From: Aequoribacter sp003520285
GTDB lineage: Bacteria; Pseudomonadota; Gammaproteobacteria; Pseudomonadales; Halieaceae
Length of the DNA stretch: 24,654 nt
Assembly: GCA_963966765.1 (NCBI GenBank)
Contig: CAXAAR010000027.1
Span: 1-24,654, forward strand
Reading direction: 5' to 3'
This document shows, in pieces, positions 1 through 6,630 of the stretch. The position numbers and the translations under genes are program-made. The notes under the pieces were generated by a model, which worked only from the letters and a program-made list of their open reading frames with translations, did not search any database and was not told where the DNA came from. How positions within the stretch are numbered: the stretch's first letter is position 1; each line of letters opens with the position of its first letter.

Positions 1-366
1 CGACCGTTCGTGAACGAGCGAGCGACGCGCCGTGAGCTGGGTTCTTGATCGGTAGTTGAGCCGAAAATACATACGGGTTCTTATTCGCTGAGGTTGTCAA
101 GATAGTATCAAAAAACGTCTGAGCGTGCTGTTTGGGATCCAACTTTCATTCGTGTTTCAGCAGGGCGGTTGTTAAGATTGTTCTTTCCTCAGCAACAGGA
201 CTGATCGAATAAAGAGTCTCTGCTGATCTACTGGCGATTCAGTGTCTGTTTCGGGTCTCACTTTCAATCACCAAGCACCCAATCGAGTCATTCTAACCGC
301 ATTCCGCATTCCGCATTCCGTAGTCTGGAGTGCAATGGGTCATCATCATTGAGTTTTCAATTGGTT
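1..366. other. Non-coding left end, with a small 7-bp tandem repeat
   Basis: I see no convincing gene, RNA gene or strong terminator in this stretch. The only structure is a short tandem repeat at 297-320: three copies of CCGCATT followed by CCG. The hydrolase gene on the minus strand ends at 367, so this is its downstream region. Confidence 0.5.
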
Positions 367-1290
367 TCAATCCCGCTCGGGACTCGTTGTCATCTGAGCC
401 AGTAAAGGTGCCGCGGCTGCTGCCATTTGTGCGTTGCTGTGTTCGGCGCCAGGCACGATAACCCGTTGCCAAGTGAATGAGATATTCGCTTTGGCAGCCA
501 AATTTTTCGCCGTGCTGTAAAACGTATGGCCGCGCTCGAAACGATGTGCGCCTTGAGCCAGAGCTTCTGGGGTGCGTCGCAGCGATCGGTGGTTGGGATC
601 TGTATCTTCGTCGCCGAGCAGCACAATCACGTTTTTCTGCAGCGCTGGCGAGAGACTCGCCTCGTTAATGCCGCTGCCTTTTAAGCCGTACGGAAATTCA
701 ACCGAGTTCTTTGGCAGGGTGTACCATCCCGCGTTCGCACTGATGATCATTTCGGTTTTGGCATTGGGTTTATAGAACAGAAAGCGATGCACAAATTGTG
801 CGCCTGCTGAGTGACCATAGAGACGATACGCATCCCGATTAGAGCCAACGCGAGAGGCAAAGGCATCAAAAATTGGGTCTAGGGCCGAGAACGACCAAAG
901 TGTGTCAGGGTTCACGTGACCTTCAGTATCGAATACATTTCCCAAGTTGTAGCCGGCAGCTTTTGGAAAGTCACGCTGACTGAATTCTGGTACCAGTAAT
1001 GCGAATTGGTACTGTTCAGCGTAGTCACGCCACTCCGCGTAGTAGCGGTCGGCATCTCGACCCACGCCATGCATTACAAAAACAATCGGCGAATCGGGGG
1101 TGAATTGGGTGGGCAGATGAAACCAGACGCGAATCGGCGGTCCAGCCCATTCTTTGAAAGTGTAAAAAGGATCGGTTGGCGACTGATTGTCGTCGCTGTG
1201 CGCGTTTGGCGTTAGCCCGACGGTGAGTAAACCCAACGCAAACAGCAGAATCCAGTCAGCAAGGGATAACTTTGAACGAGTTGTGGTCAT
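367..1290 (-). CDS. Secreted alpha/beta hydrolase (esterase or depolymerase-like)
   Basis: A 307-residue exported protein of the alpha/beta-hydrolase fold. The N-terminus has a basic start and a hydrophobic run (about residues 9-30), read as a signal peptide. The nucleophile elbow is GHSAG with Ser161, preceded by an HGVG oxyanion-type strand near residue 74. Acidic candidates lie in LGDEDTD (about 226-231), and the catalytic His is probably His284 in GAEHSN. The open frame extends 39 codons further upstream. The ATG at 1290 is chosen because an AGGA box lies about 11 bases before it and the signal peptide starts directly after it. The substrate is unknown: the fold resembles PHB depolymerase-like and other carboxyl-ester hydrolases. 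It stands alone and is divergent from the accessory block to its right. Confidence 0.8.
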   Translation of the reverse strand: MTTTRSKLSLADWILLFALGLLTVGLTPNAHSDDNQSPTDPFYTFKEWAGPPIRVWFHLPTQFTPDSPIVFVMHGVGRDADRYYAEWRDYAEQYQFALLVPEFSQRDFPKAAGYNLGNVFDTEGHVNPDTLWSFSALDPIFDAFASRVGSNRDAYRLYGHSAGAQFVHRFLFYKPNAKTEMIISANAGWYTLPKNSVEFPYGLKGSGINEASLSPALQKNVIVLLGDEDTDPNHRSLRRTPEALAQGAHRFERGHTFYSTAKNLAAKANISFTWQRVIVPGAEHSNAQMAAAAAPLLAQMTTSPERD

Positions 1291-1446
1291 GGATTCAAAT
1301 TCCTGCTTAGTGGTACGTTGCGTGATCGACGTTGTAGGTGGTTTGCCTTTGCTTACATTAAAGGATAACTGCGATTGGTGTAAGCCTGCCTGCCTCTGCT
1401 GACGCAAGTTTTCGGTTCGCGTGTTATTCGATAGGGTGAGGTGCGC

Positions 1447-1541
1447 TTGACCTTTCCCGTGCGTGGCGATTGTGACTGAACATGATTAAAAATCGTTCCA
1501 TCGTTGCTAAAGTGCTGTACGGCACTTGCGTTATACTTGAA
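1447..1541 (+). repeat. Repeat copy R1 of the accessory block
   Basis: This 95-bp sequence matches 3361-3455 without gaps and with five mismatches by eye. It starts TTGACCTTTCCC, contains the small palindrome GATTAAAAATC, then the hairpin AAGTGC-N6-GCACTT, and ends TTGCGTTATACTTGAA. It lies just ahead of the transposase-like remnant and the Fic gene. Similarity to copies R2 and R3 stops here, whereas R2 and R3 stay alike for about 45 more bases. Confidence 0.85.
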
Positions 1542-1546
1542 GTGTT

Positions 1547-1750
1547 TTGAGAGTCCCTAAGCCTCTAATGGCTGCTAACTTCGAGCGGTCGCACCAGTCG
1601 CTAGGAAATATAACACCAGCCGAATCTAAGAGGTTAGCAACAGCAGCCTTACCTACTAACAGAGTCTGGGCTTTAGGGGAATCTTACGGCGCCAAATCAG
1701 CACTAAATGTCGCATTTGAATCATGGAATCAGCAGCAATCTGTCCATTAA
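1547..1750 (+). pseudogene. Possible 3' remnant of an IS3-type transposase
   Basis: The open frame contains about 15 residues beginning NFERSHQSLG and ending TPAE. This resembles the conserved C-terminal signature of rve-type (IS3/IS481) transposases, usually of the form ERPHQSLG-x2-TPAE. The remaining 45 residues match nothing I recognise. There is no upstream catalytic DDE domain, no good start codon and no clear ribosome binding site, so I read it as a decayed fragment rather than a gene. A chance match is possible. Its position beside repeat R1 fits a past insertion event. Confidence 0.4.
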
Positions 1751-1832
1751 AAGCTATTGATGTCCAAAATATCGTTTGATCATGTTCATTAAATGGGGTA
1801 GCTTATTTTAACGGACACTTAAAGGGGCGGTC

Positions 1833-3203
1833 ATGGCACCCGATGTACAAAGAGAAAAAGAGGAAATCCTAGCCATTCTGGAGAAAAAACCAGAAGGATT
1901 GTCTCGCGGAGAAATTTCAGAATTAATTTGTTTTTCGGGCAATTACAAAAAATTGCAACGCCGTCTGGTAGGCATGTCAGAGGACGGCCTCATACTAAAA
2001 GAGGGTGAGAAAAAGGCCAGGAAGTACTATCCCCTAGATGTGTCCAAAAAAGAAGTTGCTGGCTATTTAACGGACAGTATGCACGAGATTTTTAGTCCAA
2101 AAAGCCAAGATATCCTTAGGTTTTTGGACACTCCGCCTCATAGTCGCCCCAGAATGTCTTATAACCGTGATTTTTTGGACAGCTACGAGCCAAATAAGAC
2201 AGCATATGTGCGGGAAAAGGTCAGAAGACAGCTACACAAGAAAGGCAAACGCTTCGACAAGGTACTGGCGGCAGGCACCTACGCACGGGACATTTGCCAG
2301 CGGCTGCTCATTGATCTGTCCTATAACTCTAGTCGCCTGGAAGGCAACACTTACTCACGGCTGGATACGCAAAAGTTGGTTGAGGAAGGCATAACCGCGG
2401 ATGGCAAGGTTCATGAAGAAACCGTGATGATCATGAACCACAAGGAAACCATTCTGTTCCTTGTAGAAAACGCTCAAGATATTGAGCTAAAAAGCCTGAC
2501 GATCCGCAACTTGCACCATTTGCTATCGCAGGATTTGCTGGCAAACCCTGGGGCTTGCGGCAGTATCCGATCTATTGAGGTGAATATTGGGCAATCAACG
2601 TACCAACCGCCCAACAACGCCCATCTGCTCAAAGAGCTATTCGAGCTGATTTTACTAAAAGCCCGTAAGATCAAAGACCCGTTTGAGCAAAGTTTCTTTC
2701 TGCTGGTACATCTGTCTTATTTGCAGGCGTTTGAAGATGTTAACAAGCGCACTTCGCGCCTGAGCTGCAATATCCCCTTTATCAAGGAAAATTTATGTCC
2801 GCTCAGCTTTACCGATGTTTCGCGGGATGATTACAACGCCGCCTTGCTTGCCATCTATGAAAAAAACAATGTCGACCCCATGCTAGAGTTCTATGCCTGG
2901 GCCTATCTGCGCTCATGCGAGCAATATGGCGTCGTAAAAAAATCGCTCGGGGAAATTGATGTGTTTCGCATTCAGTACAGACGACAAAGAAAGGAAGTCA
3001 TGGGATTGGTCGTCGTCAATGGGTTGCACGACCAACTCGCGGAAGGCTACATCGAAGACTTCTGTAAGCAAAATGGCATAGCCGAGACAGCAAAATTTAC
3101 AGCCATGACATTAACCGATTTAAGCACATTGCATGCAGGCGCAATCATTGGTTTGGGGATCACTGAAGCGCAGTTCGAAGCATGGCTTTCGTGCAAGCCG
3201 TAA
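1833..3203 (+). CDS. Fic-domain protein with N-terminal winged helix; His of Fic motif replaced by Gln
   Basis: A 456-residue protein. Residues 1-70 look like a winged-helix DNA-binding domain (helices, then a basic beta wing ending KARKYYPL). A linker follows, then an inhibitory-helix motif S166-x3-E170-G171 (in SSRLEGN) ahead of the Fic core, as in class II Fic enzymes. The Fic signature is at 298-309: QAFEDVNKRTSR. Canonical Fic AMP-transferases have His at the first position (HPFxDGNGR), so the general base is Gln here. I recall a sizeable family of Fic proteins with this Gln form, so it is likely a lineage trait and not a fresh mutation. The AGGGG box is six bases or so upstream of the ATG. 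Role: either nucleotide transfer to a target protein with altered chemistry, or a Fic fold reused for regulation. Target unknown. It is flanked by repeats R1 and R2. Confidence 0.85.
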   Translation: MAPDVQREKEEILAILEKKPEGLSRGEISELICFSGNYKKLQRRLVGMSEDGLILKEGEKKARKYYPLDVSKKEVAGYLTDSMHEIFSPKSQDILRFLDTPPHSRPRMSYNRDFLDSYEPNKTAYVREKVRRQLHKKGKRFDKVLAAGTYARDICQRLLIDLSYNSSRLEGNTYSRLDTQKLVEEGITADGKVHEETVMIMNHKETILFLVENAQDIELKSLTIRNLHHLLSQDLLANPGACGSIRSIEVNIGQSTYQPPNNAHLLKELFELILLKARKIKDPFEQSFFLLVHLSYLQAFEDVNKRTSRLSCNIPFIKENLCPLSFTDVSRDDYNAALLAIYEKNNVDPMLEFYAWAYLRSCEQYGVVKKSLGEIDVFRIQYRRQRKEVMGLVVVNGLHDQLAEGYIEDFCKQNGIAETAKFTAMTLTDLSTLHAGAIIGLGITEAQFEAWLSCKP

Positions 3204-3567
3204 GCTAGGCCTTTTGAACAGCTTGAAAGGCGGTATGGTAAGTCCGTCGGGTAAGTGGCCACGTCCAGTAACGCTTGGATTCTCCGCAGCGCTTCGAGAG
3301 CTTGCCAAGTTAGAGGGGCCTGGCAAAGCCAAATAATTCTGCGTGAGAAAACGCCCCTGATTGACCTTTCCCGAGCGTGGCGACTGTGACTGAACATGAT
3401 TAAAAATCGTTCCGTCGTTGCTAAAGTGCTGTGCGGCACTTGCGTTATACTCGAAACCGTCTGAACAAGCGGTACTGGCTGTTGCAGAATCGTGAGGAGT
3501 TAAGTGATATGACAGTCCCCCAGACGTTATGTGCGGGCTGATGTACGAGCGATTGTAATGAGCGAAT
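3204..3567. other. Intergenic region between fic and vapBC, containing repeat R2
   Basis: No supported gene. Besides repeat R2 it holds two weak inverted repeats: GCCTTT/AAAGGC around 3208-3231 directly after the Fic stop, and AGGGGC/GCCCCT around 3314-3358. Neither is followed by a T-run on the plus strand, so I do not call terminators. Confidence 0.4.
3361..3505 (+). repeat. Repeat copy R2 of the accessory block
   Basis: Bases 3361-3455 are the gap-free partner of R1, with the same hairpin AAGTGC-N6-GCACTT. From 3441 to about 3500 it also matches R3: TTGCGTTATACT, GAAACCGT, CTGTTGC and AATCGTGAGG are shared in order. It lies about 125 bases upstream of the AbrB-type vapB gene and is in the same orientation as R1 and R3. 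Confidence 0.85.
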
Positions 3568-3610
3568 TTGCAGTAACCAATATCGAGTGTATACTTCGGT
3601 GTATATACTT
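3568..3610 (+). promoter_or_regulatory. vapBC promoter with repeated GTATAC-type operator candidate
   Basis: A -35-like TTGCAG (3568-3573) and a -10 TATACT (3590-3595) are 16 bases apart. The -10 sits in a near-direct repeat, GTGTATACTT (3587-3596) and GTGTATATACTT (3599-3610). Each unit contains a palindrome (GTATAC, GTATATAC). Autorepression by VapB at such palindromes is typical of AbrB-type antitoxins; here it is inferred from position. Confidence 0.5.
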
Positions 3611-3628
3611 TACGCGGAGGGCTGGGTT

Positions 3629-3856
3629 ATGAAAGCTAAAATTTTTCAGTCGGGTAATAGTCAAGCTGTGCGAATTCCCAAAGAGTTTCGATTCGAAGCG
3701 ACAGAAGTGGAGATATTCAAGCGGGGAGATGAAGTGATTCTGAAGCCCAAACCAAAAAACCTTGGAGCGGCCTTCAAGTTACTCGCAGATATGCCAAGCG
3801 ACTTTATGGCTGATGGTCGTGATGACGCCCTTCCTCAAGAGCGCGAAATCTTCTAA
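3629..3856 (+). CDS. vapB: AbrB/MazE-type antitoxin (VapB)
   Basis: A 75-residue antitoxin. The N-terminus, MKAKIFQSGNSQAVRIPKEF, is the classic SpoVT/AbrB (swapped-hairpin) DNA-binding domain of VapB and MazE proteins. The acidic C-terminal part, ending in EREIF, would wrap the toxin. An ATG-less extension reaches back to 3587, but the start at 3629 has a GCGGAGG ribosome binding site eight bases upstream and begins exactly at the domain. The stop is two bases ahead of the toxin start, so the pair is one transcript. It should neutralise the PIN toxin and repress its own promoter. Confidence 0.9.
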   Translation: MKAKIFQSGNSQAVRIPKEFRFEATEVEIFKRGDEVILKPKPKNLGAAFKLLADMPSDFMADGRDDALPQEREIF

Positions 3857-3858
3857 TC

Positions 3859-4260
3859 ATGCACATGCTCGATACGAACATCTGCATCTACATCATTAAG
3901 AAAAAGCCAATAAGCGTTTTTCAGAAGTTTGAATCTTTGTCTGTAGGGTCTGTCGCAATGTCCCTGGTTACCTACGGTGAGCTCGAGCTCGGTGCGCTGA
4001 GAAGCAACAATGCAAAAAAAGCGTTGGCAATACTTGATGAGCTTGCGGCGTATATCCCGGTGCTACCAATGCCGACAGATACTGCCAAAGAGTATGCAGA
4101 TATAAGAGCAAACTTGAGTGCGAAAGGCATGCCGATAGGAAATAATGATCTTTGGATCGCTGCACACACACGCGCACTGGGTCACACCCTGGTAACGAAT
4201 AATCTCAAGGAGTTCGGGAGGGTTGAAAACCTAAAACTGGATAATTGGGTTTTGGAATAG
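3859..4260 (+). CDS. vapC: PIN-domain ribonuclease toxin (VapC)
   Basis: A 133-residue PIN-domain protein, the normal VapC length. The metal-binding acids expected in the family are present: Asp5 in MLDTN, Glu41 in YGELELG and Asp97 in NNDLWIAAH. The C-terminal TNNLKEFGRV element carries Asn at the fourth position, as many VapC proteins do. VapC toxins of this group cut RNA, often initiator tRNA, although the target cannot be read from the sequence. A second possible start two codons later (residue 3) would begin MLDTN. It looks intact and active. Confidence 0.9.
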   Translation: MHMLDTNICIYIIKKKPISVFQKFESLSVGSVAMSLVTYGELELGALRSNNAKKALAILDELAAYIPVLPMPTDTAKEYADIRANLSAKGMPIGNNDLWIAAHTRALGHTLVTNNLKEFGRVENLKLDNWVLE

Positions 4261-4313
4261 CCGCTATAGGCCGCAATACGTTGAAGGAATAGAGTCTTCT
4301 CTCGTTGACGGAA

Positions 4314-4417
4314 GATGATTAAAAATCGTTTCCTAGGTGCTGACGCGCGTTAAAGCACTTGCGTTATACTTGAAACCGTGTGAGCAAGCAGCACCGGCTG
4401 TTGCGGAATCGTGAGGG
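4314..4417 (+). repeat. Repeat copy R3 of the accessory block (diverged)
   Basis: This copy matches R2 in two blocks. The first is ATGATTAAAAATCGTT at 4315-4330; the second runs from GCACTTGCGTTATACT at about 4355 to AATCGTGAGG near 4416. The left arm of the hairpin is rearranged, but AGGTGC (about 4335) can still pair with GCACTT through one G-U pair, with a longer loop. The leading TTGACCTTTCCC block of R1 and R2 is missing. It precedes the second toxin-antitoxin module, as R2 precedes the first. Confidence 0.75.
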
Positions 4418-4452
4418 GGTAGATGAGCTCCAATGCGAATGGATAACACAGC

Positions 4453-4488
4453 TTGGAAAAGTGCAATCAAATCGCTATAGTGCAATCA
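4453..4488 (+). promoter_or_regulatory. Promoter and direct-repeat operator of the second toxin-antitoxin module
   Basis: A -35-like TTGGAA (4453-4458) and a -10 TATAGT (4476-4481) are separated by exactly 17 bases. A direct repeat GTGCAATCA occurs at 4461-4469 and 4480-4488, 19 bases apart, overlapping the spacer and the -10. That is a plausible site for two RHH antitoxin dimers on nearly the same face of the helix. Confidence 0.6.
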
Positions 4489-4510
4489 CTGAGTCGTTCA
4501 GGAGGTCTTT

Positions 4511-4765
4511 ATGCCATCTATTACTATCAGAAACTTACCTGTTGACGTGCATCAGGGCCTGCGTGCACTTGCCGCAAAACATGGGCGTAGCGCTGAATCA
4601 GAGGTTCGCGACATCTTGACTAAGGCGGTCTTGCCTGATGCTCGTGTAAAACTAGGCGCTTTGTTGTCCGATATTGGTAAATCTGCAGGCTTGTCAGATC
4701 CAGAGATTGATTCGTTAAGTGGTCTTCGCGACAAGACTCTGGCTGTGCCTGTCGATTTCGAATGA
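4511..4765 (+). CDS. Ribbon-helix-helix antitoxin (FitA-like)
   Basis: An 84-residue protein opening MPSITIRNLPVDVHQGLRAL, then AAKHGRSAESEVRDIL. This is the beta strand and two helices of the FitA-like/Arc-type ribbon-helix-helix domain found in VapB antitoxins of this class. A strong AGGAGG box (4500-4505) precedes the ATG by five bases. Its stop overlaps the toxin start by four bases (ATGA), the usual coupling in such modules. It is unrelated to the AbrB-type antitoxin upstream, so the two modules were acquired separately. Confidence 0.88.
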   Translation: MPSITIRNLPVDVHQGLRALAAKHGRSAESEVRDILTKAVLPDARVKLGALLSDIGKSAGLSDPEIDSLSGLRDKTLAVPVDFE

Positions 4766-5178
4766 TTATTCTTGATACCAATGTCATTTCAGAGCCGCTT
4801 CGGCAGCGACCTCACCTCCGCGTAGTGGAGTGGATGGATCAGCAGAATGTTGAGACACTTTATCTGACCGCGATTTCGGTCGGTGAGTTACGCTATGGCC
4901 TTGCTGTTCTTCCAGACGGAAAAAGAAGGACGGTACTCCGAGAGAGGCTCGAGACTGAAGTATTAGGACTCTTCAAAGGTCGTATTCTTTCCTACGATCT
5001 AGCAGCATCTGAAGCCTATGGTGTTCTGATGGCGCGAGCAAAAGGCAGGGGGCTATCTATTGGCACTGCAAATGGGCATATTGCTGCTATCGCAAAGAGT
5101 AATGTGATGAAAGTAGCCACTCGGGATGCTAGCCCATTCATCGCTAGTGATGTTGAGGTAATTAATCCCTGGCAATAA
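4762..5178 (+). CDS. FitB-like PIN toxin with a changed active-site residue
   Basis: A 138-residue PIN protein of the FitB/VapC type: MIILDTNVISE at the start, ISVGELRYG in the middle and VEVINPW at the end. Asp5 and Glu42 are present. The family usually reads ISxADAQIAA at the third acid, but here the stretch is IGTANGHIAA, placing Asn104 where Asp is expected. The following TRD (Asp122) retains an acid, but the Asp-Phe pair after it, common in relatives, is SPF. Loss of one of four metal ligands suggests reduced or lost nuclease activity. The frame is intact, so this is substitution and not truncation. It may be a decaying module, or retained only as a complex partner of its antitoxin. Confidence 0.85.
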   Translation: MIILDTNVISEPLRQRPHLRVVEWMDQQNVETLYLTAISVGELRYGLAVLPDGKRRTVLRERLETEVLGLFKGRILSYDLAASEAYGVLMARAKGRGLSIGTANGHIAAIAKSNVMKVATRDASPFIASDVEVINPWQ

Positions 5179-5422
5179 TCTACCCGTAGCACTGACCTTT
5201 CCCCACCAGTAGCATCACTTTGATGCTGAGATTTGCCAAACTAGGCCGCGTGTTTTGCAAATGCATCAGGCGGCAGATATTACACAGATCTGATAGTCCT
5301 AAAATGGGTCGCCGATCAAGTGAGTATTTTGCCTCATCAGTCAACATTGGTAGTTTGAAAACAGTTGGAATCACAAAGATAATCGGTTAAAAGCCGGTAG
5401 TAACTCTCTGTGTGATACCTAG
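5179..5422. other. Gene-free boundary between the accessory block and the sulfur region
   Basis: No supported gene. An 11-base TGACCTTTCCC at about 5193-5203 equals the opening of repeats R1 and R2, but nothing after it matches. It could be a fourth truncated copy or chance. An open frame on the minus strand (5180-5374) has no ribosome binding site or recognisable domain and is not called. Confidence 0.35.
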
Positions 5423-5453
5423 AAAAAGCCCCAGCTGCAAAGCAAACTGAGGC
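5423..5453 (-). terminator. Rho-independent terminator of the YeeE/YedE pair
   Basis: Read on the minus strand, GCCTCAG and CTGGGGC pair over seven bases with one G-U pair around a 12-base loop. TTTTT follows at once. It lies 24 bases after the stop of the second transporter gene. Confidence 0.75.
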
Positions 5454-5476
5454 ATAAAGGTGAACCGATTGGGTGC

Positions 5477-6004
5477 TTATTCGTAGCGATCTTTCAGAAC
5501 AAAAAAGGCTAAGAACAGCAGTAGGGCGCTAAACGGTATAGCGATGTAAATGCCTTGCACGCCAAGTATGCTCTCTAGGGTGATAGAGCCCAAGTTGGCA
5601 GGCGCTAGCACGGTGCGTTCAATCAGGGGATAAGCGAGCGCAAAAATGAAGGCACCAACCAGAGCGCCAATGAGTGTGGCGATCGCGTCAGATTTGCCCT
5701 CTGAAGAACCCACAATGCAGGTGCCCGGGCAGTAACCCGACAGTGCCCAGCCAATCCCAAAGATGGCGCCACCAGCAGCCACACCCCAGATGTAGGCGGG
5801 TTTGATGCTGAGATTGGCGAGATTACCCAGATCAAGAAGGTAGATACCCAAGGTGCCAACGCCCATGGCGGTTAGCATGAGCTTCATGATCCACATATCT
5901 TTGAGTAATAGCGTGCCAAGGATGCGTCGATAGCTTGAAGCGCCGCCCAAAAACAAAATCGCGCCAAAAGCGCAGCCAATTAAGAATCCGATAAGCAATG
6001 TCAT
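5477..6004 (-). CDS. YeeE/YedE-family sulfur-compound transporter, second half (PmpB-like)
   Basis: A 175-residue membrane protein with several hydrophobic helices. The family signature is at 90-97: GYCPGTCI, with Cys92 and Cys96. Full-length YeeE proteins take up thiosulfate through conserved cysteines along the pore. Short forms like this one occur as adjacent pairs and are expected to form one channel together. The partner gene ends three bases upstream, so the two are co-transcribed. Near a Sox operon and a sulfur-responsive repressor, the likely cargo is thiosulfate or another reduced sulfur species, moved across the inner membrane. Direction and exact substrate are inference. Confidence 0.85.
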   Translation of the reverse strand: MTLLIGFLIGCAFGAILFLGGASSYRRILGTLLLKDMWIMKLMLTAMGVGTLGIYLLDLGNLANLSIKPAYIWGVAAGGAIFGIGWALSGYCPGTCIVGSSEGKSDAIATLIGALVGAFIFALAYPLIERTVLAPANLGSITLESILGVQGIYIAIPFSALLLFLAFFVLKDRYE

Positions 6005-6007
6005 GGC

Positions 6008-6541
6008 TTAAACTCCTTTGTTTCGGTATAAAAATTTGGCGGTTGCGATAGCAACGGCGAAGGTCACGGCACCGAAAATGAATGAGCTGATTGCCATTTG
6101 CGAGATGCCGCTGATCATATGGCCGCTGGTACAACCCCCTGCCAATCTGGCTCCAAACAGCAACAACACACCACCCCCGAAACAAGCGGCCGTGCGCTTC
6201 AGGCGTGAGGGTCCGAACTGTGCTTTCCAAAGGCTCGGCATTGAGCCTTTGTCTGCGGCGGGCTGTTGCTTGGCAAAGAGTCGGGCCGTGATTCCACCGC
6301 CTACCAGCATGCCAAACACCAACATCCAGCCATAGCCCACGCCCCAATCTTCCTCGCCGCCGTATTTCGCCAGATAGGTATTGCCCTCGGCAAATTCTGG
6401 TGCAATCGAGTGCACCACTGCGGCATCAGACACCACAAACTGGGTGGATACGCCGAGCGGTTTCACTAAATAAGTCGCCAAAATAAGAAGCAGCCCTAGA
6501 GCGACTCCTGCGACCTTCCAAGAAATGATGCCATCTTTCAT
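6008..6541 (-). CDS. YeeE/YedE-family sulfur-compound transporter, first half (PmpA-like)
   Basis: A 177-residue membrane protein, partner of the next gene. The diagnostic loop is LAGGCTSGHMISG around 133-145 with Cys137. The protein has a first helix at about 9-28, a roughly 45-residue extracytoplasmic-looking segment, then further helices. The ATG at 6541 has an AGGGAG box eight or so bases upstream. The gene has its own AT-rich promoter region, which carries the operator-like element shared with soxC and fadL. A strong terminator separates it from fadL upstream, so it is a distinct transcription unit. Confidence 0.85.
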   Translation of the reverse strand: MKDGIISWKVAGVALGLLLILATYLVKPLGVSTQFVVSDAAVVHSIAPEFAEGNTYLAKYGGEEDWGVGYGWMLVFGMLVGGGITARLFAKQQPAADKGSMPSLWKAQFGPSRLKRTAACFGGGVLLLFGARLAGGCTSGHMISGISQMAISSFIFGAVTFAVAIATAKFLYRNKGV

Positions 6542-6561
6542 ATCAGCACTCCCTTTGTAGT

Positions 6562-6586
6562 TAATAATATTACAATGTTCTTAAGT
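6562..6586 (-). promoter_or_regulatory. Operator-like element (copy 2) in front of the YeeE/YedE pair
   Basis: On the minus strand it reads ACTTAAGAAC, then ATTGTAATAT, then TATTA. It agrees with the arsR-soxC element at 18 of 25 positions by eye. A -10-like TAATAT or TATTAT lies inside it. It ends 20 bases before the start codon. Proposed target of the ArsR repressor at 8124-8471. Confidence 0.6.
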
Positions 6587-6593
6587 TTCACCT

Positions 6594-6621
6594 AAAAAAA
6601 GGGGACACTCAAGGTGCCCCC
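6594..6621 (-). terminator. Rho-independent terminator of fadL
   Basis: On the minus strand GGGGGCAC pairs with GTGTCCCC over eight bases (one G-U) around a five-base loop, followed by seven T residues. It begins ten bases after the porin stop codon. A very clear intrinsic terminator. Confidence 0.9.
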
Positions 6622-6630
6622 GGGTTAGGT

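Noticed and set aside
1291..1407. N-terminal extension of the hydrolase to 1407
   Set aside because: It would put 39 polar residues ahead of the signal peptide, and the ribosome binding site supports the ATG at 1290.
3240..3320. Possible integron attC site after the Fic gene (GTAACGCTTGG ... CCAAGTTAGAG)
   Set aside because: The two arms can pair, but the flanks do not fit the RYYYAAC and GTTRRRY core boxes, the structure is not repeated after the other modules, and no integrase gene is seen.
3047..3439. Minus-strand 130-codon open frame over the Fic 3' end and repeat R2
   Set aside because: Half of it is antisense to the conserved Fic gene and half lies in the repeat; no domain is visible.
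5200..5245. Duplicated scrap of the YeeE/YedE gene (15 identical bases, TTTGATGCTGAGATT, also at about 5801-5815)
   Set aside because: A 15-base match somewhere in a 24-kb window is near what chance gives, and similarity fades directly on both sides.
5180..5374. Small minus-strand gene of 64 codons
   Set aside because: No ribosome binding site, no recognisable domain, and it overlaps the boundary region with the toxin gene's end; nothing supports expression.
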